Positions 1-6,255 of a stretch of DNA of 8,156 bases are shown here, piece after piece (position 1 is the stretch's first letter; each line of letters starts with the position of its first letter). The DNA is taken from contig JAUPKM010000488.1 of assembly GCA_030837445.1 (NCBI GenBank), positions 1 to 8,156 of the forward strand, written 5' to 3'. Position numbers and translations under genes: made by a program. The stretch is from Actinomycetota bacterium. Lineage in GTDB: Bacteria > Actinomycetota > Actinomycetes > S36-B12 > UBA10799. A model generated the notes under the pieces. It was not told the DNA's origin. It saw only the letters and a list, made by a program, of their open reading frames with translations, and ran no database searches.

Positions 1-389
1 CGAACGACCTTGAGTCCCTGGAGCAGATGCTCCTGGAGAGCGGGGCGGGCGACGCCGCCGCGATCGCCGAAGCCCGCGAGCAGTCCCACGGGCTGGGGCT
101 GTTCGTTCGTTCCCTGGTCGGCCTGGATCACCAGGCCGCCAAGGACGCCTTCGCCGACTACCTCGACGGAACCACCTTCAGCGCCAACCAGCTGCACTTC
201 ATCAACCACATCATCGACGAACTGACCATCAACGGCATCATGGAACCAGCGCGGCTCTACGAATCCCCCTTCACCGACCTCGCCGCCACCGGCCCAGAGT
301 CGATCTTCACCGACGACCAAGTCGACAACATCGTCGACATCCTCAACACCGTGCGGGCCAACGCCCAGCCGACCGAAGGAGTGGCATGA
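1..389 (+). CDS. hsdR: Type I restriction enzyme R subunit, C-terminal end (5' partial)
   Basis: Only the last 128 codons or so are in the window; the frame is open from base 3 and ends at TGA 387-389. The fragment is acidic and helical. Its stretch with LHFINHIIDEL, LTINGIMEP and RLYESPFTDL, followed by a final helix around QVDNIVDILNTVR, matches what I know of the C-terminal domain of EcoEI-type R subunits (PF08463-like). In the family this domain contacts the methylase core, while the nuclease and SF2 translocase motifs lie upstream and are not visible here. The complete protein would translocate DNA and cut unmethylated DNA together with HsdM and HsdS. The next gene begins 41 bp later on the same strand, suggesting one transcript. 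The family call rests on C-terminal resemblance alone; another DEAD/DEAH helicase-nuclease with the same tail is possible. Confidence 0.75.
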   Translation, partial: NDLESLEQMLLESGAGDAAAIAEAREQSHGLGLFVRSLVGLDHQAAKDAFADYLDGTTFSANQLHFINHIIDELTINGIMEPARLYESPFTDLAATGPESIFTDDQVDNIVDILNTVRANAQPTEGVA

Positions 390-430
390 CTCATTACGGG
401 CGTTCGATGGCTGAAGGAAAGTAGGGAACG

Positions 431-1489
431 ATGTCGAAGGCCTGGGTGGTTCGGTCGGGCAAGTACGGAGAGCGGGACGCCTGGGCACTCCAGTCGGGCT
501 GCTCAGGTGGAGGGTGGGAGGAAATCCCCGACATGACGGCCTGCACGAATCGCGAGGACATCGTGCAGATCGCAGTCGACACCTACAAGGGTGCGTCCGA
601 CGCCAAGATTTCCACCGCCGTCGGCCAACTCTGGGCACTCCGGAGCCGGATCGAAATAGGCGATCTCATGGTCATGCCCATGAAGACCACCAAACAGATC
701 GCACTTGGTCGCGTCGTCGGCCCGTATGAATACCGCACTGCCGAACAAGACCTTGCCAAGCGCCACGTCGTGCCCGTGGATTGGCAGCGGGTTGATCTAC
801 CCCGCGCGGCTGTTAAGCAAGACCTGCTCTTCACCCTGGGCAGCGCCCTCACCATCTTCAGCCCGAGCAAGAACAATTCGGTGGGTCGCCTGGAGTCTCT
901 GCTGAAGTCGGGTGTTGATCCTGGCCAGGCGGTCTCCCTTGGGCCTGCGATTTCCAAAAAGCCGGGAACGGCGCTCAACGAGACTGAGGATGTCGACGAA
1001 CCGGAGTTATCGCCGGATATTGAAGAGAACGCCCGCGATCAAATCACGTCCAGAATCGCAGAGGAGTTCGCCGGGCACGGCCTGGCCATGTTGGTGACGG
1101 CGCTGCTGGAGGCGGAGGGCCTTCGTTGCCAGCCGTCCCCACCCGGGCCGGACGGCGGCATCGACATCATCGCCGGACGCGGCCTGCTCGGGCTTGACGA
1201 TGTGATCCTGGTGCAAGTGAAGTCCGGCAGTCAGGTCGGCTCCCCCGTGGTGTCGCAACTACACGGGGTGATGGCAGAGCGGGGTGCGAAGCAGGGTCTC
1301 CTCGTGGCCTGGGGTGGCCTTACTAAACCGGCGCAGGGCACTCACAAGGCCAACCAACTACGGGTGCGAGTCTGGGACGCCGCCGCCGTGGTCGACGCGG
1401 TGCTGGCGAACTACGAGAAACTCGACGACGAAATCCGGAGCCGTCTCCCGCTCAAGCGCGTGTGGATGCTGGCCGACGCGGGGAGCTAG
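431..1489 (+). CDS. Mrr-like restriction endonuclease with N-terminal EVE/PUA-like reader domain
   Basis: 352 aa. Start ATG 431 has a purine-rich site (AAGGAAAG) about 9 nt upstream. Residues 1-102 (AWVVRSG near the start, GWEEI at 29-33, GDLMVMP at 78-84, ALGRVVGPYEYR at 91-102) resemble the EVE/PUA-like module often found before Mrr nucleases, which in known cases reads modified bases. Residues 103-200 are a linker ending in an acidic stretch. Residues 205-325 are the Mrr-type PD-(D/E)XK domain: GHGLAMLVTALLEAEG helix, then D241-G-G-I-D245, LLGLDD, and Q262-V-K264. D245, Q262 and K264 are the predicted catalytic set, with the Gln-x-Lys version typical of Mrr. It probably cuts DNA bearing a foreign modification (type IV-like), but the target is unknown. 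It sits directly behind the type I R-subunit gene, consistent with a defence operon. Confidence 0.8.
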   Translation: MSKAWVVRSGKYGERDAWALQSGCSGGGWEEIPDMTACTNREDIVQIAVDTYKGASDAKISTAVGQLWALRSRIEIGDLMVMPMKTTKQIALGRVVGPYEYRTAEQDLAKRHVVPVDWQRVDLPRAAVKQDLLFTLGSALTIFSPSKNNSVGRLESLLKSGVDPGQAVSLGPAISKKPGTALNETEDVDEPELSPDIEENARDQITSRIAEEFAGHGLAMLVTALLEAEGLRCQPSPPGPDGGIDIIAGRGLLGLDDVILVQVKSGSQVGSPVVSQLHGVMAERGAKQGLLVAWGGLTKPAQGTHKANQLRVRVWDAAAVVDAVLANYEKLDDEIRSRLPLKRVWMLADAGS

Positions 1490-1724
1490 TCCGGGCGCGG
1501 AGCCGATTCTCAATTCTTTAGTTCTGACAACAACCCGCCGTCACCGGATCGGGCCGTACATTTCGAGGGAAAGCGCAGGTCGGTTTTCGCAAAAGTTGCA
1601 TCAGATAGTTTGGCCGTTGGCCGTTCGTCTTGGGACTGGGTGCTATGCCGGAAGATTCCGGGCGCTTTCGTCTCGGAGCGCACAGGTGGGGATGATTTGG
1701 ATGCGCGCTGCGGTCGGGAATCGG
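1490..1724. other. Convergent intergenic region
   Basis: This stretch lies between the stop of the plus-strand nuclease gene and the stop of the minus-strand secreted-protein gene, and is visibly more AT-containing than the flanking genes (for example around 1505-1530 and 1590-1615). Open frames crossing it run on antisense into the neighbouring gene, with no ribosome site or recognisable domain. I saw no clear stem-loop followed by a T-run in either direction, so no terminator is called. Confidence 0.5.
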
Positions 1725-3101
1725 TTAGTTGGAAACGGACCGACTCGACCGCGTGGACGCCGAGTTGTCGCCACGCTGTCCCGACGGTGTGGTGGCGACG
1801 GATTTTCTGGAGCCTGTGGACTGCGAGATCGCGTCCGGCGATGCCGATTCCTGGGGGTCAGTTTCGTTGCTCGCGGTGGCTACCTCGGAAACCAGGTCCG
1901 ATCGGGTCGGGACAAGCGGCTCGTCTGCGAATGTTGTCGTGCCCTGAGCCACGGTGATAGATGCGTCCGGTTCGGAGGGGCCGGTCGCCATTGCGGCTGA
2001 ACGAGCGGTTGTCGTGCTGCGCTGGCGGGTCGGCTGTGGGGTGCTTGGCTTCGTTTCGTCTGCGGCGGTTGCCGGGCCAGATGTTCCCCCTGCTGCGGTC
2101 ACCTCGGTGTTTGAGCTGACGGCTTGCACGGTGGCGGCGGGCCGAGTGGCGGCCGTCTCCGGTGCGTTCGGGGGGAAGAGGACCTCGCCGAGCCGGAAGG
2201 GGAAGGACATCCACTTCATGACATTGGCCATGCTCTGGGCGAACGTTACGCCTAGTAGTGGGTCGAGGAGGAGTGGCTCGACGTATCCCCACAGCGAACC
2301 GAGCTGCGCGGTGATCGGAGCCGCCAGGTACCAGATCGGCGACAGCAGGGTCCCGGCGATGTTGAACACCACCCGGCCGACAGAACGCAGGGCGTCGTCG
2401 ATGTCGGTCGGCGTCGAGGTGGAGGCAGCCAACGCAGCGACGGTGTTCATGGTGTTGACGGAGGGGTCCTGAACGTCAACAGAGTCGGATGTCAGCGGTA
2501 GGCCGGTCGTCGGGGCCTCGGGGTCGATGGTGTGCACGGTTGCCGCTGATCTGGTCGCGCCCGTCTCCGGGATGTTTGGGGGGAAGACGACCTCCCCGAG
2601 CCTGAACGGGAAGCTGAGCCAACTAAAAATATTGATGGCGCTCGTCAAGAAGAAAATGGCCCCGACGACGTCGGCGCGGTTAATGGGGTTCATGTATCCC
2701 CACAGTGACCCGAGTCCCATGGTTATCGGAAACGCCAGGTACCAGATCGGAGACAGCACCGTACCGGCGACGGTGAGGGCAACCCGGCCGATCGAGGTCA
2801 GGACGTCATCGACGGCGGTCGCATCAGCGGTGGACGCCAACGGTGCTATTACAGCATCACCAGCGGATGCCACAGGCGTCGTCGCCGAGTCAATTCCTAC
2901 AGCGGCGGCCTGGAGACTTGAGTTCATCAGCGCCGCGACCTCGGTGGCGACGGCAGCTTGGAGTTGCACAGCGGCGACTTCGGGTCGGGCTGCCAGTGAG
3001 CCGGCATGCCCCGGGGGCACCGATACTAAGGTCAGCGCCATCACAGCAGCGGTGCCAGCCGCACCGATGTTGGCGTACTGCGAACGAATGAATCCCGTCA
3101 T
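1725..3101 (-). CDS. Secreted protein of unknown function with two tandem hydrophobic modules and a Ser/Thr-rich tail
   Basis: 458 aa, not recognised as a named family. ATG at 3101 is chosen over an upstream ATG at 3182 because GGGGGAAGG sits 6 nt upstream and a signal peptide follows at once: residues 1-34, with a basic start (R6), a hydrophobic core about 12-28 and probable cleavage after the HAG/S region. Residues 40-90 are Ala-rich. Two modules, 97-190 and 234-327, share DD, SIGRV/SVGRV, LSPIWYLA-PIT, LGSLWGY, SFPFRLGEV-FPPN-PET and ATR-AATV. Each holds hydrophobic segments that could insert in or lie on a membrane. Residues about 330-458 are Ser/Thr/Ala-rich, probably disordered. It is likely exported to the cell envelope or outside. 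It is co-directional with the recombinase gene upstream, but the 174 bp gap suggests its own promoter. Confidence 0.75.
   Translation of the reverse strand: MTGFIRSQYANIGAAGTAAVMALTLVSVPPGHAGSLAARPEVAAVQLQAAVATEVAALMNSSLQAAAVGIDSATTPVASAGDAVIAPLASTADATAVDDVLTSIGRVALTVAGTVLSPIWYLAFPITMGLGSLWGYMNPINRADVVGAIFFLTSAINIFSWLSFPFRLGEVVFPPNIPETGATRSAATVHTIDPEAPTTGLPLTSDSVDVQDPSVNTMNTVAALAASTSTPTDIDDALRSVGRVVFNIAGTLLSPIWYLAAPITAQLGSLWGYVEPLLLDPLLGVTFAQSMANVMKWMSFPFRLGEVLFPPNAPETAATRPAATVQAVSSNTEVTAAGGTSGPATAADETKPSTPQPTRQRSTTTARSAAMATGPSEPDASITVAQGTTTFADEPLVPTRSDLVSEVATASNETDPQESASPDAISQSTGSRKSVATTPSGQRGDNSASTRSSRSVSN
2121..2402 (-). repeat. Internal coding repeat, copy 2 (residues 234-327)
   Basis: This is the second copy of the module inside the secreted-protein gene, offset by 411 bp (137 codons) from copy 1 with no length change in the aligned core. 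The 18-mer CGCCAGGTACCAGATCGG is identical at 2322-2339 and 2733-2750. The other stretches are diverged but alignable, showing duplication of DNA and not just protein convergence. Confidence 0.8.
2532..2813 (-). repeat. Internal coding repeat, copy 1 (residues 97-190)
   Basis: First copy of the module. Shared blocks with copy 2 are LSPIWYLA, LGSLWGY, SFPFRLGEV and FPPN. The region between LWGY and SFPFR is the most diverged: copy 1 has NRADVVGAIFFLTSAINIF, copy 2 has a Leu/Pro-rich segment. Confidence 0.8.
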
Positions 3102-3239
3102 GACGTGCCTTCCCCCAAAGCGATCTGCCTCACCCAACAGATTCCGGTGGCCCTTCCCGGATCGGACGCGGCCACCAATCAACTGGGGAGGAAGTTAGCA
3201 CGAAAGCAGCAGACCATTCCTTAGGTGATATCCCACCGC

Positions 3240-3262
3240 CGAGCTGATCGGTGATCAGGTCG
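3240..3262 (-). terminator. Hairpin just downstream of the recombinase gene (possible terminator)
   Basis: The core palindrome CTGATC-GGT-GATCAG (3244-3258) extends by three more pairs past a G/G mismatch, giving a 9-pair stem with a 3-nt loop. It begins 13 nt past the recombinase stop. There is no T-run, so it would have to be a stem-only terminator; a protein-binding site is equally possible. Confidence 0.3.
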
Positions 3263-3275
3263 CACCGCCGCCGAT

Positions 3276-3854
3276 CTAGCCGTCCAGGTTGAGATACCGG
3301 TACAGCGTCGTCCGGCCGATCGACAACGTCTTGCAGATGGTGGCGGCGGTTTCGCCGGACTCCTTCATTCGCCGGGCCAGGGCGGCCTGGTCGGCGTCGA
3401 GCTTGGCCGGGCGGCCGAATTTCACGCCGGACTTTCGGGCGTGGTCGAGTTTGAGCGCGGTGCGCTCCCGGATCAGTTCGCGTTCGTACTCGGCGATCGA
3501 CATCAAGATTCCGGCGACCATCCGGCCGGTGCTCGTGGAGGTGTCGACGCCGTCGTGGATCGACTTGACCGTCACCCCGCGCTCGGTGAGGTCGTGCAGG
3601 GTGTTCACGATGCTGCGCATGTTGCGGCCGAGTCTGTCGAGACGCCACACGATCAGGGTGTCGCCGCTGCGCAGATAGTTGAGGCACTCGGTAAATCCGG
3701 GTCGGTCGTCGCGGGCACCGGACATCACGTCGTGGAAAATGCGGCCCGCCCCGGCGGCGCTCAACTGTTCGGTCTGCTGCTCCAAGGTTTGAGTCAGGGT
3801 CGACACCCGGGCATAGCCGACGACGGTGGACGAGGGGGCGGTGGTGGCGACCAT
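3276..3854 (-). CDS. Small serine recombinase (resolvase/DNA invertase family)
   Basis: 192 aa, the normal size for the Tn3 resolvase/Pin invertase family. The N-terminal catalytic domain has YARVST with nucleophile S18 and R16; SGARDDRPGF at 45-54; WRLDRLGRN at 70-78 with R74 and R77; and the long E-helix, including AEYERELIRERT at 121-132. KFGRP at 145-149 leads into the DNA-binding tail, with a helix-turn-helix about 167-188 (AATICKTLSIGRTTLYRYL). All key active-site residues are present, so it looks functional. ATG 3854 is chosen because the domain starts there. AGGAG is only 1 nt upstream, too close for a ribosome site, but a TACAAT hexamer places transcription start at the ATG itself, suggesting a leaderless mRNA. 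The gene stands alone, with no transposase beside it, so it may resolve plasmid multimers or be left from a transposon. Confidence 0.9.
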   Translation of the reverse strand: MVATTAPSSTVVGYARVSTLTQTLEQQTEQLSAAGAGRIFHDVMSGARDDRPGFTECLNYLRSGDTLIVWRLDRLGRNMRSIVNTLHDLTERGVTVKSIHDGVDTSTSTGRMVAGILMSIAEYERELIRERTALKLDHARKSGVKFGRPAKLDADQAALARRMKESGETAATICKTLSIGRTTLYRYLNLDG

Positions 3855-3860
3855 GCTCCT

Positions 3861-3866
3861 ATTGTA
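3861..3866 (-). promoter_or_regulatory. -10 hexamer of the recombinase gene, probably leaderless
   Basis: On the minus strand the sequence is TACAAT, then AGGAGC, then ATG. TACAAT fits the actinobacterial TANNNT -10 pattern, and six bases later is the A of the start codon, the expected +1. The -35 position (AGTATT) is weak. The hexamer overlaps the inverted half-site at 3863-3874, so recombinase bound there would block its own promoter. Confidence 0.5.
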
Positions 3867-3925
3867 CCGAAAGTGTCCGACGGAATACTTTCCGAACATT
3901 GAGAAACGGGACAACTTTCCGAACA
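3863..3925. promoter_or_regulatory. res-like recombinase binding site (three 12-bp half-sites)
   Basis: TGTACCGAAAGT at 3863-3874 and ACTTTCCGAACA at 3887-3898 form an imperfect inverted repeat (10 of 12 positions match) around a 12-bp spacer, 36 bp in all. The same ACTTTCCGAACA is repeated exactly at 3914-3925, 27 bp further on. Paired and repeated half-sites directly upstream of a resolvase gene are the usual arrangement of a res site with subsites. A clear partner for the third half-site was not found; a weak one may lie at 3899-3910. Which pair is the crossover subsite cannot be told from sequence. Confidence 0.6.
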
Positions 3926-4027
3926 TCGGGGTCCTGGGGAAACCGGTCACCGACTGCCGGTGGCAGGGGCGTTCGGGAATCGACCGGATTTGGAACGCCG
4001 CTACCGGCGGCCAGGTGAGCCATTCCG

Positions 4028-4056
4028 CCGACATCGAAAGGGAGTCTGGTTAGGCT
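4028..4056 (+). promoter_or_regulatory. Candidate promoter for the zinc-ribbon membrane protein
   Basis: CCGACA at 4028-4033 (four of six to TTGACA), a 17-bp spacer, and TAGGCT at 4051-4056, a common mycobacterial -10 form. Transcription would start near 4063, leaving about 22 nt before the GTG start, with GGGGAGGG inside that leader. It diverges from the recombinase promoter. Confidence 0.5.
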
Positions 4057-4084
4057 TCCAGTCGCGACGGGGAGGGATCGTTCA

Positions 4085-4834
4085 GTGACTAGTGCATCCA
4101 TTACGTGTCCGGGTGGTCACCCCAATCCGGCTGAACAGAAATTCTGTGGAGCGTGTGGAGTTTCGCTCGCCGGGGTGTGCCCGAGCGGCCACCCGAATCC
4201 GGAGGGGCAACTGTATTGCGGGGAGTGCGGTAGCCCGGTCGCTGGCAGCTTTGCGGAAAGTGGTTCTCGGGATGTGGCATCTGCGAGTGATGGCGGCAAG
4301 CGGCCTGAGCCGCCGGAAGTTTCCTCGCCGATGTCGCAGAGTGCGGGTTCCGCCTCTGGTGATTCCCGGGCGGAAGGCTGGTACGCCGACCTTGGTGATC
4401 CCGCTACCGAGTCGTACTGGGACGGCACTCGTTGGCGTGGGAGTCGGATGAAGTCAGAAGGTGTGCGGTTCGCGACCCAACCGCCCGAAACGTCGCCGGG
4501 GTGGGGGCCGTCTCCCACTCCGCAGCCAGTGACACCTGCGACTGTGTATCGACCTGCCGTGAGTCTCGGTCCGCAGGAGAAGTCGAGCGGTTTAGCGGTG
4601 CTGCTGACCATTCTATGGCCCGGCGCTGGCCACCTCTACCTCGGGCTGAACAAAAAAGCGGTGCCCTTCGTCGTCGCTAACGCGATTGGGTTCGTGCTCG
4701 GGTTGACGGTCTACCTGCTTCCTATATCCATCCTTATCTGGCTGGTCACGCTCTTCATGACGGTCGGCAGCGTGACGGACGAGACGAAGCTCGTCAACGA
4801 CGCGATTCGCCGGGGTGAACGAATTGACGGGTAG
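4085..4834 (+). CDS. Double zinc-ribbon, DUF2510 and TM2-like membrane protein
   Basis: 249 aa. GTG 4085 is preceded by GGAGGG with 8-nt spacing, and the first zinc ligand follows at residue 8. Two tandem ribbon half-motifs repeat with a 24-residue period: C8, H12, C21, C24 and C32, H36, C45, C48. A Ser/Pro-rich linker runs to about 97. Residues 98-118 (GWYADLGDPATESYWDGTRW) match the short DUF2510 motif of actinobacterial membrane proteins. After another Pro-rich linker, residues 169-230 form two hydrophobic segments around WPGAGHLYLG, as in TM2-type domains, with a basic/acidic cytoplasmic tail. It is probably an inner-membrane protein with a soluble zinc-binding head. Role unknown; zinc ribbons here may mediate protein contacts. 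A damaged relative follows 48 bp downstream, so the pair arose by duplication. Confidence 0.8.
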   Translation: MTSASITCPGGHPNPAEQKFCGACGVSLAGVCPSGHPNPEGQLYCGECGSPVAGSFAESGSRDVASASDGGKRPEPPEVSSPMSQSAGSASGDSRAEGWYADLGDPATESYWDGTRWRGSRMKSEGVRFATQPPETSPGWGPSPTPQPVTPATVYRPAVSLGPQEKSSGLAVLLTILWPGAGHLYLGLNKKAVPFVVANAIGFVLGLTVYLLPISILIWLVTLFMTVGSVTDETKLVNDAIRRGERIDG

Positions 4835-4882
4835 TGAAGCCATCACAGTTGCGTTAAAGCCCAAAGCGGGGAGCGGGAAACA

Positions 4883-5200
4883 ATGAGCGGAGCGACCATC
4901 AAGTGCCAAAGGGGCACTCCAACTCGCTGACCCAAAAGTTCTGCGGCGAGTGCGGTATTTCACTTGCCGGTGTCTGCCCCAATAGGCACCCGAACCCTGA
5001 GGGTCAGCGTTACTGCGGGGAATGCGGTTTTTGCCACACTGGTAGGTATCGGCAACGTCATCATGAAAGACGGATTTGGTCCTGAAGAGGCCGGACAAAT
5101 TATCAACGCAGCGGTGTGGAACTACTGCCCCCGCCACTCGGAGTTGCTGGAGACCATCGGCGACAACGCCCGCGCAATGCGCAATCTACCCCCCCCGTGA
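4883..5200 (+). pseudogene. Broken second zinc-ribbon gene joined to a DUF732-like C-terminus
   Basis: ATG 4883, with GGGAGCGGG upstream, opens MSGATIKC like the neighbour gene but hits TGA after 15 codons. One extra C at 4904-4906 restores CPKGH and then both ribbons (CGECGISLAG, CPNRHPNPEGQRYCGECG) in the next frame. The frame moves back at the T5 run 5028-5032: with one T fewer it reads on into FATLVGIGNVIMKDGFGP, then QIINAAVWNYCPRH, stop at 5198-5200. That ending resembles the C-terminal half of mycobacterial DUF732 domains; the first half, with its usual cysteine, is absent. With both corrections it would be one protein of about 105 aa. It is either a decayed chimera of two genes or an intact fusion disguised by two single-base errors. 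The ribbon homology is clear; the DUF732 call is moderate. Confidence 0.6.
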
Positions 5201-5215
5201 GTGTGAAGCCGGTGG

Positions 5216-5450
5216 GTGATCGAGCAGTACGCCGACGAAGTCGTACACCTGTGGCCGCGCGGAGGCTCAGTAGGTGGGCGCTCCTGCTTCGGGAGCGGTG
5301 CACCGAACCCGAATCGTGCCGGTTCGTGTTGGAGATCGAACGCGGCAATGACACCCCCGTGGAAATGCAAATCGCCGCGACGTCGATACCATCGACAGCT
5401 GCACCGACGAGCTGGCGCGTTTAGCCAGACAAGCCGGTCTCATCAGGTAG
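5216..5450 (+). pseudogene. Small unrecognised gene broken by two one-base shifts
   Basis: Three successive frames look coding, with GC-rich third positions and ordinary protein composition: GTG 5216 reading IEQYADEVVHLWPRGG, then ALLLRERCTEPESCRFVLEI and ERGNDTPVEMQIAA, then DVDTIDSCTDELARLARQAG to TAG 5448-5450. Each switch is equivalent to one missing base, the first placeable at the GGG run 5276-5278, the second near 5374-5380. Restored, it would be a protein of about 78 aa. No family is recognised. It begins 15 bp after the preceding broken gene. A run of chance frames cannot be excluded. Confidence 0.35.
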
Positions 5451-5613
5451 TTCCACTGGACGCAGCGCCGGTGCGCCGCGACGGCGGCGAGTACGGCGGC
5501 AACCAGCAACTCGACGATCAGGTTCGGGGAATTGCCGGGCGGTTGCGGGACACCTCCGGCCTACAGTCCGAGTCGAGACGGTCAGAAGTCGTCGTCGTCA
5601 TCCTCGTAGCCAG

Positions 5614-6255
5614 CTATCCCAGCGTGGCCCCTTTGCGCCGATTGCACGGACCGCACAAGACCTGCAGATTCTCCGGCTCGCTCGATCCCCCGAGCTTGAC
5701 AGGGATGATGTGGTCGAACTGCAACTCGACAGTCGATCCGCAGACTCTGCATTGACCGCTGTCTCTCTGAAAAACGCAATTTCTGATCTCAATGGAAATG
5801 TGTCCACGGTGCGGTGTCGAGTCTTGAGGCCCCTGAGCGACCATCGCCTGAGCGCGTTCGATCTGGCGATTCCGCCGCTCCTGATGCTCCATCTCGGCGG
5901 CAACGACCAGGGCATAGACCTCCCCGCCGGTCAGCCCTTCCGACTCTGAGTAGAAGGTGCCCCGGAAGGCCCAGTATTTGCTGCCATTGAAGATTCCCAG
6001 CGGGACCGGTGTCGACTGCTGTTGTACCTGAAGCGCATTAAACTCAGCTCTCGTAAGGGCCAAACTGAAGTAAGCAAACCCGAAATTGAAGACAGCACTG
6101 CCCTTCACTTTCGCGGCGAGGCCGAGCAAGGCAGGTTTGAATACGACCGTCGCACTAGGCACAGGCTTGATCATGGTGTCGGATATTAACTGCCATGCCC
6201 CCGCCGACGGCGGAGACTGAACCGAGCCGCAGCTCGCGAATCCTCGGCTAGCCAT
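5614..6255 (-). CDS. HNH endonuclease with an uncharacterised N-terminal domain
   Basis: 213 aa from ATG 6255, which has only GGGGG abutting it; ATG 6174 (186 aa) is an alternative, with TAATAT 8 nt upstream. The C-terminal HNH domain is complete: C169-x2-C172, D181-H182 in LQFDHIIPVKLGG, N197, and C201-x2-C204-N205 in CGPCNRRKGA. The four cysteines should bind structural zinc, and the DH and N should bind the catalytic metal. Residues about 40-125 form a separate domain (VKGSAVFNFGFAYFSLALT, YWAFRGTFYSESEGL) followed by a charged helix, a layout I associate with standalone bacterial HNH proteins of unknown role. No phage or intron context is visible. Beyond the stop, the next frame encodes GYEDDDDDF, so an acidic tail may have been lost to a one-base shift. 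It is antisense to its neighbours and more AT-containing. Confidence 0.8.
   Translation of the reverse strand: MASRGFASCGSVQSPPSAGAWQLISDTMIKPVPSATVVFKPALLGLAAKVKGSAVFNFGFAYFSLALTRAEFNALQVQQQSTPVPLGIFNGSKYWAFRGTFYSESEGLTGGEVYALVVAAEMEHQERRNRQIERAQAMVAQGPQDSTPHRGHISIEIRNCVFQRDSGQCRVCGSTVELQFDHIIPVKLGGSSEPENLQVLCGPCNRRKGATLG

Noticed and set aside
1284..2000. Plus-strand frame of 238 codons running from the nuclease gene into the convergent gene
   Set aside because: It overlaps two better-supported genes in other frames, is rich in Arg, Cys and Trp as expected of a shadow, and has no ribosome site.
1954..2472. Long plus-strand open frames opposite the secreted-protein gene (also 2527-3198)
   Set aside because: They are antisense to a gene with a clear signal peptide, ribosome site and internal module repeat. 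The plus frames have no domain and repeat only because the sense gene repeats.
3102..3182. Upstream ATG at 3182 for the secreted protein
   Set aside because: It would add 27 charged residues before the signal peptide, and the strong ribosome site is at ATG 3101.
3276..3925. Complete transposon around the recombinase
   Set aside because: No transposase and no matching terminal inverted repeats were found in the window; only the recombinase and its site are supported.
3855..4034. 60-residue N-terminal extension of the recombinase from ATG 4034
   Set aside because: The family starts close to the YARVST motif, and the extension would translate through the res-like site and the promoter.
4900..4916. 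Programmed -1 frameshift at CCAAAGGGG in the second zinc-ribbon gene
   Set aside because: The codon phase does not give a proper X-XXY-YYZ slippery heptamer, and a second shift would be needed at 5028-5032. Indels are simpler.
5598..5915. Minus-strand 105-codon frame and plus-strand 5710-5949 frame over the HNH gene
   Set aside because: Both overlap the intact HNH frame and show no motif.
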